Shown here: positions 16,599 to 26,374 of the stretch, one piece after another | How positions within the stretch are numbered: position 1 is the first letter of the stretch | How the letters are laid out: each line of letters begins with the position of its first letter | NCBI GenBank assembly: GCA_030388825.1 | Contig: CP128835.1 | Coordinates: 1,126,501 to 1,190,500, forward strand | DNA length: 64,000 nt | Direction: 5' to 3' | From: Rossellomorea sp. AcN35-11 | GTDB lineage: Bacteria; Bacillota; Bacilli; Bacillales; Bacillaceae_B | Notes under the pieces: model-generated | Databases searched by the model: none | Seen by the model: only the letters and a program-made list of their open reading frames with translations | Told to the model about the DNA's origin: nothing | Position numbers and translations under genes: made by a program

Positions 16599-17639
16599 AT
16601 GAATAAATCTACCGTTTTAGTCACCGGCGGGACAGGATTTGTGGCCTCCTGGCTGGTGAAGGAACTATTGGAACAGGGGCATGACGTCAGAACGACGGTA
16701 CGGAACCTGCAAAAAGAAGAGAAATATTGTCATTTGAAAGAGATTGAGAGCTCCACCCCAGGAACGTAGACGGTTTATGAGGCGGACCTGTTAAAGGAAG
16801 GGAGCTTCGATCGAGCCGTCGAAGGATCAGAGTTCGTCTTTCATACCGCATCTCCCTTTCTGATTAACGGCATCAAAGATCCTGAAAAGGAACTGGTAGA
16901 GCCGGCGAAGAAAGGGACCGAAAATGTTTTAACATCTGTGAATAAAGCACAGTCCGTCAGGCGTGTAGTCTTGACCAGCAGTGTCGTGGCCATTTTTGGC
17001 GATCACATCGATATGAAAGGCAAACCTCATTTCACAGAAGCGGACTGGAATACGACGAGCTCCACACACCATCAGCCTTACAACTATTCGAAGACGCTGG
17101 CTGAAAAGGAAGCATGGAAGATGGTGAAAGCACAGGACCGATGGGACCTTGTCACGATCAACCCGTCCTTTGTCATGGGTCCTGCCCTTACAAAGCGGAC
17201 GGACTCCACTAGTACGTCTACGATTCTATCGTTTCTGACTGGAGGCTTTAAAACAGGGGTGCCTGACCTTGCGACAGGAGTCGTTGACGTCAGGGACATT
17301 GCCAAAGCCCATGTCCTTGCAGCATTTACACCTGAAGCGGAGGGGCGCTACATCATTTCCGGAGGGGAAACCACCTTCATAGAAATCGCCAAAATGATTG
17401 AAAGGAACTTCCCGGGCCACTATCACCTTCCTGCAAGGGTCGTCCCCAAGCCTCTCATCTGGTTGATCGCTCCGACAGTGGGGCTTACAAGGCCATATGT
17501 CAGTAAAAACGTTGGATATCCAGTTGCATTCGATACAAACAAAAGTATCAGGGAGCTTGGAATGACGTATAGAAGCCTTGAAACGACCTTCGTAGATCAA
17601 GTGAACCAAATGAAAAAAGACGGTTTACTAAAAAAATAA
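16599..17639 (+). pseudogene. NAD(P)-dependent epimerase/aldehyde reductase-type SDR with internal stop
   Basis: This extended short-chain dehydrogenase resembles the dihydroflavonol-reductase/aldehyde-reductase group. It has the nucleotide-binding GGTGFVAS at the N terminus and the catalytic YNYSKTLAEK (YxxxK) in the second part. A TAG at 16767-16769 interrupts the frame after ESSTPGT. The same frame then continues TVYEADLLKEGSFDRAVEGSEFVFHTASPF, so a single base change (for example from TTG) would explain it. Restored length is 346 residues. It interrupts B. subtilis synteny between speB and ywiB, so it is accessory. Translation could restart internally, but the Rossmann motif would be lost. 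Confidence 0.8.
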
Positions 17640-17648
17640 ACACCATAT

Positions 17649-17682
17649 AAGAGCCTATGCTGAATGAAGCATAGGCTCTTTC
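17649..17682. terminator. Terminator after the SDR gene
   Basis: AAGAGCCTATGC and GCATAGGCTCTT form a perfect stem around a short loop. Confidence 0.85.
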
Positions 17683-17855
17683 CACATATCTTCCATTAAT
17701 CCGCTTACATCCCTCCAATAATTGAAAACTAACCGTGTTCCATTGCAATTTCCCACAATACTTCTTATACTTAATTAGTTAGAAGGAGGGGACGTCTGAG
17801 AGAGGGACGGACCTATCACTTGATCGGACCCTAAATAGAAAAGGATGTGAGTGGT

Positions 17856-18293
17856 TTGGCGGATAAAACGGATTTCACCCCTGTCAAAGTTCACTTGAAA
17901 ACCAAAATCACGATAGGTGGGGAAAGTGACTCTTTTGAACTGGTATCATTTGGTCGATACTATGAAAAAGGAGATGCTGTTTTCCTTAAGTACGATGAGG
18001 TGCAAGAAGAAGGAACCACCCATACGATCGTGAAAGTCTCTGATCAGCAGGCACTCATTCTCCGAAGCGGTGCTGTGAAGATGAGAATGGCCTTTAACCG
18101 GCAGGAGGAACAAAATGGTTCTTACGAAAGCCAGATGGGTACACTTTTACTTACAACCAAAACAAAGAAACTTTCACATACACAAAGTGACACCAAATTG
18201 GAAGGGGATTTCAACCTTTCCTATGAGTTAAAAATGCAAGACAGTCCAGTTGGGGATTATGTAATGTCCATTCACTATAAGGAGGAAGCATAG
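17856..18293 (+). CDS. ywiB: YwiB family protein (DUF1934)
   Basis: This protein of about 145 residues has the DUF1934 calycin-like beta-barrel pattern ([16 protein letters not shown]... GDFNLSYEL). It is conserved upstream of argS in Bacillus; its function is unknown. TTG at 17856 suits the AAAAGGA ribosome site better than GTG at 17847, which is too close. It ends five bases before argS, so they are translationally linked. Confidence 0.88.
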   Translation: MADKTDFTPVKVHLKTKITIGGESDSFELVSFGRYYEKGDAVFLKYDEVQEEGTTHTIVKVSDQQALILRSGAVKMRMAFNRQEEQNGSYESQMGTLLLTTKTKKLSHTQSDTKLEGDFNLSYELKMQDSPVGDYVMSIHYKEEA

Positions 18294-18297
18294 GCGC

Positions 18298-19968
18298 ATG
18301 AATATTGTCGAAAAAGTCCAAGAAAACCTGAAGTCCGAAATCAAAGAAGCCGTCCTGAAAGCCGGCCTTGCAACAGAGGATCAGATTCCTGCTGTTATTT
18401 TAGAAATCCCGAAGGAAAAATTACATGGTGATTATTCTACGAACATGGCAATGCAGCTTGCACGCGTAGCCAAAAAAGCGCCACGCATGATTGCAGAGGA
18501 CATTATGGCAAACTTTGACCAGTCCAAGGGATCGATCGAGAAGATGGAGATTGCAGGACCAGGATTCATCAACTTCTACATGAACAATGAATATTTGACT
18601 GACTTAATCCCGCTGATCCTTGAACAAGACCATGAGTATGGTCAATCAGACGCTGGAAAAGGAGAGAGAGTGAACGTAGAGTTTGTATCGGCAAATCCTA
18701 CGGGAGACCTTCATCTTGGACATGCCAGGGGGGCGGCTGTCGGTGATTCCCTATGTAACGTCCTTGAAAAAGCGGGGTATAACGTGACCCGTGAATACTA
18801 TATCAATGATGCCGGAAACCAGATTCATAACCTGGCGATTTCTGTTGAGGCCCGTTATTTCCAGGCTCTTGGACAGGACAAGGCGATGCCTGAGGATGGT
18901 TATCATGGGGCGGATATCATCGAGATCGGGAAAAAGCTGGCTGAAGAATTCGGTTCGAAATATGCTGAAGTAAGTGAAGAAGAGCGTTATAAATTCTTCC
19001 GTGAATATGGACTGAAGATTGAAATGGCCAAGCTTCAAAAGGATCTTGAAATGTTCCGGGTTCCATTCAACGTCTGGTATTCTGAAACTTCCCTATATGA
19101 AAACGGCAAAATCGACGCTGCGTTAAGAAAGCTGAAAGACAACGGTCACGTATACGAAGAGGACGGTGCGACATGGTTCCGTTCCACTGAGCTTGGAGAT
19201 GACAAAGACCGCGTCCTTATCAAGAACGATGGCACATACACATACCTCACTCCGGATATCTCCTATCATCAGGATAAATTCGAACGCGGCCATGATGTGC
19301 TGATCAATATCTGGGGTGCCGATCATCACGGCTACATTCCTCGTATGAAAGCAGCGATTGAAGCGTTGGGCTTTGACCGGGATAAATTAGAGGTAGAAGT
19401 GATCCAGCTTGTTCACCTTTACAAAAATGGTGAGAAGATGAAGATGAGTAAGCGTACAGGGAAAGCGGTCACCCTGCGTGAGCTTGTAGAAGAAGTCGGC
19501 CTGGATGCGGTCCGCTACTTCTTCGCCATGAGAAGTGCCGATACCCATATGGACTTTGACCTGGACCTGGCAGTCTCACAGTCGAACGAAAACCCTGTTT
19601 ACTACGCTCAATATGCCCACGCGCGCATCTGCAGCATTCTTCGCCAGGCAGAGGAGCAGGGACTGGCTTCTGAGGATAAGATCAACCTGAAGCTGATCGG
19701 AACAGAGAAAGAAGTGGACTTACTGAAAAAATTAGGTGAATTCCCACAAATGGTTGCCGACGCTGCAGAAAAACGCACGCCTCACCGTGTGGCGAACTAT
19801 ATCAACGACCTGGCATCTGCTTTCCACAGCTTCTATAATGCCAACAAGGTTCTTGATGAAGAAAACCGTGACCTTACCACAGCTCGCCTTGCACTTGTGA
19901 AAGTGGTCCGGGTAACATTGCAAAACGCACTTGCATTAATCGGGGTAGACGCTCCGGAAAAAATGTAA
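18298..19968 (+). CDS. argS: Arginyl-tRNA synthetase
   Basis: A class I synthetase of 556 residues that charges tRNA-Arg. The HIGH-type motif is HLGHARG (about residue 140) and the KMSKS-type motif KMSKRTG (about residue 380). The N-terminal Add-1 domain and C-terminal DALR anticodon domain are present. The ATG at 18298 lies behind AAGGAGGAAG. It is the second gene of the ywiB-argS operon, which ends in a repeat-derived hairpin. Confidence 0.98.
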   Translation: MNIVEKVQENLKSEIKEAVLKAGLATEDQIPAVILEIPKEKLHGDYSTNMAMQLARVAKKAPRMIAEDIMANFDQSKGSIEKMEIAGPGFINFYMNNEYLTDLIPLILEQDHEYGQSDAGKGERVNVEFVSANPTGDLHLGHARGAAVGDSLCNVLEKAGYNVTREYYINDAGNQIHNLAISVEARYFQALGQDKAMPEDGYHGADIIEIGKKLAEEFGSKYAEVSEEERYKFFREYGLKIEMAKLQKDLEMFRVPFNVWYSETSLYENGKIDAALRKLKDNGHVYEEDGATWFRSTELGDDKDRVLIKNDGTYTYLTPDISYHQDKFERGHDVLINIWGADHHGYIPRMKAAIEALGFDRDKLEVEVIQLVHLYKNGEKMKMSKRTGKAVTLRELVEEVGLDAVRYFFAMRSADTHMDFDLDLAVSQSNENPVYYAQYAHARICSILRQAEEQGLASEDKINLKLIGTEKEVDLLKKLGEFPQMVADAAEKRTPHRVANYINDLASAFHSFYNANKVLDEENRDLTTARLALVKVVRVTLQNALALIGVDAPEKM

Positions 19969-19977
19969 TGACGATAG

Positions 19978-20012
19978 AAGGTCCGTCCCCTCAGAGGGAC
20001 GGACCTTTATTC
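19978..20012 (+). terminator. argS hairpin built from two opposed GGGACGGACC repeats
   Basis: AAGGTCCGTCCC (19978-19989) and GAGGGACGGACCTT (from 19995) form a perfect stem of about 12 pairs with a short loop, followed by TATTC. It is ten bases after the argS stop. It can act as a terminator although the T tract is weak. Confidence 0.7.
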
Positions 20013-20122
20013 ATAAGGGAATGAGTCTCTCGTCTGAAGCTGTTGAGCACTCTCATATTTGTCCTTATATTTTCCATGTTTTAACGTATAATAAATGCAT
20101 GACGATCAGTGAGGAGGATGTT

Positions 20123-20302
20123 ATGAAAACCGTTATTTTAGCGATTGTGACAGGCTTTTTAGTTGGATTTATCTTTGCTCTATTTAAGCTTCCGATACCG
20201 GCACCGCCTGCGTTGGCCGGAATTGCAGGAATTGTGGGCATCTACCTTGGATTTAAAGCATTTACAGCGATTCAGCCCTGGATCGAATCTGTTTTCAAAT
20301 GA
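20123..20302 (+). CDS. XapX domain small membrane protein
   Basis: This 59-residue protein has two transmembrane segments and the family sequence GFIFALFKLPIPAPPALAGIAGIVGIYLGF, typical of XapX. Its function is unknown. The ATG at 20123 follows GAGGAGG. Longer in-frame extensions are rejected because that site fixes the start. Confidence 0.88.
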   Translation: MKTVILAIVTGFLVGFIFALFKLPIPAPPALAGIAGIVGIYLGFKAFTAIQPWIESVFK

Positions 20303-20706
20303 TCCTTACATAGGAAAAGCGATTCTAGTTTACTGTCGCTTCCATCTTTTTCGAAAAGGACAGGTTCAAAGAATAAAGTACCAACCAACGTAAAACGATG
20401 AAGTGCTTCCATCTAAAGGTCCACAGAGTCTATTAGGTCAAGAAGAAAGTCCAATAGAAGCTAGGTGTTCTTCTTCTACTCAGACAATGACGGCTCTGTG
20501 CCTTTCTGGATACAATCCCCCCCATAATGGCTCAATCCTTTGCATCTGTTCTTTACTATACCTCCCGAAATCCTCTAGAAACAACTTATCAAATGCTTTG
20601 TGAGAGATCTGCGATCTTGTTCAAAGATATTCCTTCAAGGTCCCAATGCCCGGGGCACATTTTTTACAAGCGGCACGTATCGCATCATTTTTTTCGCTTT
20701 TGTAGA
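20303..20706. other. 404-bp stretch without an intact gene; possible coding remnant
   Basis: No intact frame is convincing. The minus strand shows protein-like pieces in different frames, such as LFLEDFGRYSKEQMQRIEPLWGGLYPERH (about 20490-20585), broken by stops on both sides. This suggests a degraded gene, but the family is not recognised. Confidence 0.35.
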
Positions 20707-21216
20707 TTATCCGTTATCTTTAACTCTGGACTGAGCCCATGAGAATGGAGTGACCATCATGCTTGAAAGAGAACCAATCACAGCACTTCCTAAAATATCT
20801 GATGGATAATGGTGGCCTACAAAAATCCGGGATAGACCTGTTAAGAAGGATAATCCAAGCATGAGCGCCCCTAAAAAACGCTGATAACAAAAAATGGTCG
20901 TTGAAACAGCAAAAGCGAGCAAAGTATGCTTACTTGGAAACGTTGAATCCATTTTTGAAGGGATCAGGATCCCAACGCGCCTTTTTATAAACGGTCGCGG
21001 CTTATAGATAAACAATTTGATGATCGTATTCATGATGAGCGCGATGGAAGAGGCCAGGATGGCCCTTAGAGGAATCTTCTTGTTTTTAAACCATAGAAGA
21101 ATCAATACAAAGATAAACACATAACGCATTCGGTTAGAAATGCCAATCATCCACTTATCGACTATGAATGATCGACCTGAAAGTCGTGAGATAGCTTGAA
21201 ACAGCATCGTATCCAT
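20707..21216 (-). CDS. PAP2 superfamily phosphatase (BcrC/PgpB-like)
   Basis: This 169-residue membrane protein has the three PAP2 motifs: KLFIYKPRP (KX6RP), PSKH in place of PSGH, and SRIFVGHHYPSD (SRX5HX3D). About five transmembrane segments are present. Such enzymes dephosphorylate undecaprenyl pyrophosphate or phosphatidylglycerophosphate at the outer membrane face. The substrate cannot be decided from sequence alone. The ATG at 21216 follows AAAGGAG on the minus strand. Confidence 0.85.
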   Translation of the reverse strand: MDTMLFQAISRLSGRSFIVDKWMIGISNRMRYVFIFVLILLWFKNKKIPLRAILASSIALIMNTIIKLFIYKPRPFIKRRVGILIPSKMDSTFPSKHTLLAFAVSTTIFCYQRFLGALMLGLSFLTGLSRIFVGHHYPSDILGSAVIGSLSSMMVTPFSWAQSRVKDNG

Positions 21217-21397
21217 TGTTATTCTCCTTTGTCTTTAATTTTGAAAGGCTGTTGTCCCATAGATTGAGAAGTCAAGGGCACGTATGATGTTTCCCTGGCT
21301 TACCTTAACATGGCTAAATATAGGATTCATTTATACACGAAAACGTTAAGTGTTTATCTTTTCTCGCCTGCTAAACAACGTAAGGAAACCTTTCTCA

Positions 21398-22351
21398 TTA
21401 CCATTCCAACGTTCCCCCGCTGATCCGCTTCACTCCCCGAATCGTAGAGAGATCCTCTATCAGCTTTAGCATGGCCAGGTCTTTATGCTTTGCTTCAATC
21501 ATGAAATCCACGTCCTGGTCAAACCTCTTGAGTGTTTTGAAAAAATCCTTTACGAATGCCGGATCGACCAGGTCAGCGTGGGATCGGAAAGCCTTTTCCG
21601 ATTTAGGGGAGGAGATATGTATTTTGGGTACTAAATCTCGTTTTTCCCAAGTTGCATAAATCGCTTCAAGATAGTCCTCTAACGGCTTTTCACTCAGATT
21701 GGCCTCATGATGATGAATATCAAGGACCAATGGGATATTTTCTTTTTGACATACGGCCAATGTTTCTTCGACTGTATAGGTCTTGTCATCATTCTCCAGA
21801 GTCATGATTTCTTTCACATCACCTGGAAGGCTCTTGATATTCTCATGAAAACGGACCAGGGTTTCTTCTTTGTCTCCATAGCTGCCCCCTATATGGATGT
21901 TAATGACAGAATCCTTCTCGATCCCCATATACTCCAGCATCTGATAATGGTACACCATATCCTTTACGGCGTTTTCTGTGACGTGCTCTCTGGGGCTTGT
22001 GAATAAGGTGAATTGATTAGGGTGAAAGCTTGCCCTGATCCCAAACTTTTTAATCAACTCCCCGAGTTCTTTCCATTCTTTTTTAAAAGGTGAATAGAAA
22101 TCCCATTCGACTTCGGGATGAGTGGCGAGGGGAACAAGGGAGCTTGAAAGCCGGTACAGTTCGATTTCGTGAGCGGCACATAAATAAAGGATGCGTTTCG
22201 TATGTTCCAAATTTAACCTCGTCACGTCCTTCAGACGGTCCATCCGCTCTTCCTTTGGCAGTTCTGTATATCGTTTGTAGGTCATCGTTTTGGCAGGGCT
22301 TGCGTCCCATAAGGAAAGGGAATTCGCAACGAACCCCAATCGGACTCTCAT
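21398..22351 (-). CDS. uvsE: UV DNA damage endonuclease UvsE
   Basis: UvsE (UVDE) nicks DNA 5' to UV photoproducts and starts an alternative excision pathway. The 317-residue TIM-barrel protein starts VRLGFVANSLSLW and contains the metal-binding segments FHPNQFTLF, INIHIGGSYGDK, LENDDKTYT and LVLDIHHHE. It corresponds to B. subtilis ywjD, beside the cardiolipin synthase gene as in that species. Its stop is about 180 bases from the PAP2 gene. Confidence 0.95.
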   Translation of the reverse strand: MRVRLGFVANSLSLWDASPAKTMTYKRYTELPKEERMDRLKDVTRLNLEHTKRILYLCAAHEIELYRLSSSLVPLATHPEVEWDFYSPFKKEWKELGELIKKFGIRASFHPNQFTLFTSPREHVTENAVKDMVYHYQMLEYMGIEKDSVINIHIGGSYGDKEETLVRFHENIKSLPGDVKEIMTLENDDKTYTVEETLAVCQKENIPLVLDIHHHEANLSEKPLEDYLEAIYATWEKRDLVPKIHISSPKSEKAFRSHADLVDPAFVKDFFKTLKRFDQDVDFMIEAKHKDLAMLKLIEDLSTIRGVKRISGGTLEW

Positions 22352-22362
22352 GTAGTATCCCC

Positions 22363-23568
22363 CTAAAGTAAAATCGAAATGGTTGAAGCGACACGCTCCT
22401 TCAAACGGGTGAATAAAGAAACATTGGCGAGATCGCTTTCGTTCAGCTGATCGGATGCTTCCAAATCCTTCGCCATTTCATTCTTCAACGTGTGTATAAA
22501 CTCTTTATCAAAGATAAGAGTATTGATTTCGAGGTTGATAAAAAAGCTTCTCTTATCAAAATTCGCCGTCCCTATATCACAAAAATGATCGTCCACAATA
22601 ATTACCTTGGCATGATAGAAGCCGTTCATGAATTGATATACTTCCGCCCCTTTGGAAAGCAGTGTCCTGAAGTAAGGAAAGGCCGCTTCCTTCACTAGGA
22701 TGTGATCAGAATTATTTGGGACGATGATCCTCACGATAACCCCGCGTCCCAACGCACTGCACAGAGCATCCATCAAGATAGGGGTAGGGATGAAATAAGG
22801 GGTTCCAATGATGATTTCCTCTTCGGCTTCATCAATGAATTTCTTAAAGAATTCCTCGATGTTCACCCCTTCTGTAGGGAATATCTGGTGTGGGATGCTC
22901 CCCTTGAAGGCTGGTGGGAAATAGGTGTCCTCTTCTTTCAGGTCCTTCTTTGTCGCCCTATACCAATCGATGCAAAATTCGGTTTGAAGATCATGGACGC
23001 CCTCCCCTTCTAAACGAAGGTGGTAATCCCTCCACGGAGAAAGCTCTGGAATGTCATTCTCATCAATATATTCCTTTCCGACGTTATAGCCGCCTACATA
23101 TCCGATTTTCCCGTCTATGACAGTGATTTTACGATGGTTACGCTGTTGGGAGGAAAAGAACAGGAAAGGGGGGCGCACTTTTTGACAGAAGGCAACTTCC
23201 ACACCTGCATCCTTTAGCATCCTCACTTTGGATCCCGGGACATTATGACTCCCGATCTGATCCATTAATAGTCGTACTTCAATGCCTTCTTTTGCCTTAT
23301 CCTTCAATAAATCCAAAAATCGTAAAGCGAAATGGTCATCCTGTACGATATAAAATAAAACATGAATCGAGGACGTGGCCTCTTTCAGTTCTTTAAACAT
23401 TTGGTCAAACAGTTCAGGTCCTCTTGAAAATAATTCGATATTGCTGTTCCGTTTTTCATAATCCCTTCTTGTCCGGGTCCGGATGAATTGACTGCGGCCC
23501 AGTTTGAAGTCGATCACCAGCCAAATGAATACGGCTGCTATGATTATAAGCAGGATCCACCACCACAT
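22363..23568 (-). CDS. clsB: Cardiolipin synthase (ClsB/YwjE type)
   Basis: This phospholipase-D superfamily enzyme condenses phosphatidylglycerol to cardiolipin at the membrane. It has an N-terminal membrane helix (MWWWILLIIIAAVFIWLVIDF) and two HKD motifs, NHRKITVIDG and YHAKVIIVDD, about 190 residues apart. The best start is ATG at 23568 (or 23574), both near GAGAGAG. The frame stays open upstream to 23862, but that extension lacks a ribosome site and looks non-coding. It lies between uvsE and fadF as ywjE does. Confidence 0.9.
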   Translation of the reverse strand: MWWWILLIIIAAVFIWLVIDFKLGRSQFIRTRTRRDYEKRNSNIELFSRGPELFDQMFKELKEATSSIHVLFYIVQDDHFALRFLDLLKDKAKEGIEVRLLMDQIGSHNVPGSKVRMLKDAGVEVAFCQKVRPPFLFFSSQQRNHRKITVIDGKIGYVGGYNVGKEYIDENDIPELSPWRDYHLRLEGEGVHDLQTEFCIDWYRATKKDLKEEDTYFPPAFKGSIPHQIFPTEGVNIEEFFKKFIDEAEEEIIIGTPYFIPTPILMDALCSALGRGVIVRIIVPNNSDHILVKEAAFPYFRTLLSKGAEVYQFMNGFYHAKVIIVDDHFCDIGTANFDKRSFFINLEINTLIFDKEFIHTLKNEMAKDLEASDQLNESDLANVSLFTRLKERVASTISILL

Positions 23569-23894
23569 TAACATCACTCTCTCATTTGCATTGTTTTTAG
23601 TATGTCCTGAATTTCCAGTCCTTTGCATTCTTTCTTCTTTTCCCGTAAAGGCTCCCTTTTGAAACCTCGGCATGGTCAAATGGTCACGATAAAAAGCAAG
23701 CATAGCTGATTTTGTCGAAGATTGAGATAGAAGCAATGAAAAGGTTTTCACTTTTCTTGGTAAAAAACCATTGACTGAATGCTCATTCATAATATAATGG
23801 ATATATGAACTATTCAGAATATTGATTTGGTTTGTAAAAGTTTGAACAAAGGGGAAGTTCAAAGATCAGGCCAAAGAAGGGGGAGTGTTTGTCT
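23569..23894. promoter_or_regulatory. clsB-fadF divergent region: fadF promoter with embedded operator and Spo0A box
   Basis: The fadF promoter is TTGACT (23771-23776), 16 bases, then TATAAT (23793-23798). The palindrome TGAATG-CT-CATTCA (23776-23789) lies between the two boxes, where a bound repressor would block polymerase. It is a shortened relative of the FadR-type TGAATGA...TCATTCA site. An exact TTTTGTCGAA 0A-box is at 23710-23719, upstream of the promoter. The regulator is inferred. Confidence 0.65.
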
Positions 23895-26012
23895 ATGAAT
23901 GGGTTACTCATTCTCAATTGGGTTGCATTCATTCTTGTAACCGTTTACGCAGTTAGTCTATTTGTGTATGTAGTAAAGACGAGAATTGAATATATCAAGC
24001 TTGGAAAGAAAGTGGAATTCGACAAACGTTTCAAAGAGCGGTTCCAGAAGATCCTGGTCAATGTCTTCGGCCAGAAGAAGCTCCTGAAGGATAAGAAGAG
24101 TGGCGCGATCCACGTCATGTTCTTCTACGGCTTTATCCTGGTTCAATTCGGAGCCATCGATTTCATCTGGAAAGGGCTGGCGCCGGGTAGTCACTTGCCA
24201 CTCGGACCATTATATCCGGGCTTCACGTTCTTCCAGGAGCTTGTCACGCTCATGATCCTGGTAGCAGTCGTCTGGGCGTTCCACAGACGCTATGTTGAAA
24301 AATTGGTCCGTTTAAAAAGAGGATTCAAATCAGGTCTTGTCCTTCTGTTCATCGGTGGATTAATGCTGTCTGTTCTTGTTGGTAACGGGATGGGTCTGAT
24401 CTGGCACGGTGAAGAGCTTGCCTGGACAGAGCCGGTAGCGTCTCTGATTGCAGGGGCAATGGGAGCCATCGGTGAAACGGCCTCCATCGTCATTTTCTAT
24501 ATAGCATGGTGGGTTCACCTGCTTTTCTTACTGGCATTCCTTGTTTACGTTCCGCAATCAAAGCACGCTCATTTGATCGCAGGTCCTGCGAACGTCTACT
24601 TCAACCGCTTAGACAATCCAGGAAAGCTGAAGCCCATCGACTTTGAAGATGAATCGGCTGAAAGCTTCGGGGTAGGGAAGATTGAAGAATTTACACAGCA
24701 CCAAATGATCGATTTCTACGCATGTGTAGAATGTGGCCGATGTACGAATATGTGTCCTGCATCAGGGACAGGGAAAATGCTTTCCCCCATGGACTTAATC
24801 GTTAAACTTCGTGATAACCTGACCAATCATGGTGCAGTCGTTACACAGAAGAAGCCTTGGGTGCCGACATTTGCATTCAACGGAACAAAAGGGAATCAGC
24901 TGGCGATGGCGAGTGCCACCCAGGCAGCCGAAGAAGCGGCAGCAGGAGCAGCGTACAGCCCTTCCTTGATCGGAGACATCATTACGGAAGAAGAAATCTG
25001 GGCATGTACGACGTGCCGTAACTGTGAAGACCAGTGTCCGGTCATGAACGAACACGTAGATAAAATCATCGATCTTCGCCGTTACCTTGTCCTGACAGAA
25101 GGGAAGATGGATGCAGACGCACAGCGCGCCATGCAAAACATCGAGCGCCAGGGGAATCCTTGGGGTCTGAACCGTAAAGAACGTGAAAACTGGCGTGAAG
25201 CGAGAGAAGACGTCCACATCCCGACGGTGAAGGAAATGAAAAAAGCAGGAGAAGACTTCGAATACTTATTCTGGGTCGGATCCATGGGTTCATTCGATAA
25301 CCGAAGCCAAAAAATTGCGTTATCCTTTGCCAAGCTGCTGAATGAAGCAGGAGTGAAGTTCGCAATCTTAGGAAATAAAGAGAAAAACTCCGGCGATACA
25401 CCGCGCCGCCTTGGAAATGAATTTTTATTCCAGGAGCTTGCAGGTCAAAACATCGCCGAATTTGAAAAAAATGAAATCAAAAAAATCATTACGATCGATC
25501 CACACGCATATAACATCTTTAAAAATGAGTATCCGGACTTCGGATTGGAAGCAGAAGTGTATCACCATACGGAACTTCTGTATGACCTGGTGAAAGAAGG
25601 CCGTCTGAAACCTAAATACGAAGTGAACGAAACGATCACCTTCCACGATTCCTGTTACCTTGGCCGTTACAATGAAGTGTACGATCCACCTCGTGAAATC
25701 CTGAAATCAATCTCCGGTGTGAAATTGGTGGAAATGGAGCGCAACCGTGAAAAAGGCATGTGCTGTGGCGCCGGAGGAGGACTGATGTGGATGGAAGAAG
25801 ATGCTGGTCACCGCGTCAATGTGTCACGTACCGAACAGGCACTTGAGGTCAAGCCTTCCGTCATCAGTTCTGGATGTCCTTACTGCCTGACGATGCTGTC
25901 AGACGGTACGAAAGCGAAGGAAGTGGAAGAAACCGTGTCCACTCAGGATGTGGCTGAAATCCTCGAAAAAGCGGTTTGCGGGGATCAAAATCAGCAACCG
26001 GCAGCTTCGTAA
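23895..26012 (+). CDS. fadF: Membrane-bound (Fe-S) oxidoreductase FadF/YwjF
   Basis: This protein of about 705 residues is thought to pass electrons from acyl-CoA dehydrogenase/ETF to the quinone pool in beta-oxidation. The N-terminal third is a NarI-like membrane domain with about five helices. Two 4Fe-4S motifs follow, CVECGRCTNMCP and CTTCRNCEDQCP. Two CCG domains characteristic of heterodisulfide-reductase subunits come last (HDSCYLGRYNEVYD... MCCGAGGG). ATG at 23895 is nine bases after AGGGGGAG and preferred over TTG at 23889. It heads the acyl-CoA catabolism block. Confidence 0.92.
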   Translation: MNGLLILNWVAFILVTVYAVSLFVYVVKTRIEYIKLGKKVEFDKRFKERFQKILVNVFGQKKLLKDKKSGAIHVMFFYGFILVQFGAIDFIWKGLAPGSHLPLGPLYPGFTFFQELVTLMILVAVVWAFHRRYVEKLVRLKRGFKSGLVLLFIGGLMLSVLVGNGMGLIWHGEELAWTEPVASLIAGAMGAIGETASIVIFYIAWWVHLLFLLAFLVYVPQSKHAHLIAGPANVYFNRLDNPGKLKPIDFEDESAESFGVGKIEEFTQHQMIDFYACVECGRCTNMCPASGTGKMLSPMDLIVKLRDNLTNHGAVVTQKKPWVPTFAFNGTKGNQLAMASATQAAEEAAAGAAYSPSLIGDIITEEEIWACTTCRNCEDQCPVMNEHVDKIIDLRRYLVLTEGKMDADAQRAMQNIERQGNPWGLNRKERENWREAREDVHIPTVKEMKKAGEDFEYLFWVGSMGSFDNRSQKIALSFAKLLNEAGVKFAILGNKEKNSGDTPRRLGNEFLFQELAGQNIAEFEKNEIKKIITIDPHAYNIFKNEYPDFGLEAEVYHHTELLYDLVKEGRLKPKYEVNETITFHDSCYLGRYNEVYDPPREILKSISGVKLVEMERNREKGMCCGAGGGLMWMEEDAGHRVNVSRTEQALEVKPSVISSGCPYCLTMLSDGTKAKEVEETVSTQDVAEILEKAVCGDQNQQPAAS

Positions 26013-26089
26013 AAAGTTTATTATCAAATAGATAATGATAGGGTGAAGATTCAGCCCGTACACCAACATCATGAATAATCAAACATATG

Positions 26090-26137
26090 GGAGTGAAACA
26101 AAATAGCCTCTATTGCGTTTCACTCCTAATATTTTTC
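26090..26137 (+). terminator. fadF terminator
   Basis: GGAGTGAAAC (26090-26099) and GTTTCACTCC (26117-26126) enclose a loop that itself partly pairs, followed by ATATTTTT. Confidence 0.8.
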
Positions 26138-26260
26138 TACAATAATAAATAAAATAGAAAAATAAAAACTTTCTAAAAAGTCATTACGTTCCATACCAAT
26201 ATGGAGTACAATGAGGATATATAAGGGACAAAAACTGTCCCTTCTCTTTTGGGGATTTGT

Positions 26261-26340
26261 TGAGCGAGCGTTCAGTCGCTATATGTCGGACAAATTTTTT
26301 TGAACCTGTTTGTAAGCGTATACAATGTGTTTTTGTCGAA
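26261..26340 (+). promoter_or_regulatory. mmgA control region: operator-like repeat, cre site and Spo0A box
   Basis: TGAGCGAGCGTTCA (26261-26274) shares TGARYGNNCRTTCA with the palindrome in the fadF promoter. TGTAAGCGTATACA (26311-26324) matches the palindromic cre consensus at all but one position and overlaps the likely -10 TACAAT (26321-26326), so CcpA should repress. An exact 0A-box TTTTGTCGAA is at 26331-26340. The two preceding bases of the region hold nothing else recognisable. Confidence 0.65.
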
Positions 26341-26374
26341 TCAAATCATTCAAATATGAAGGAGAGCGATTGAG

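Noticed and set aside
22489-23217. Plus-strand open frames opposite the cardiolipin synthase gene
   Set aside because: They are antisense shadows without ribosome sites; the minus strand has two HKD motifs.
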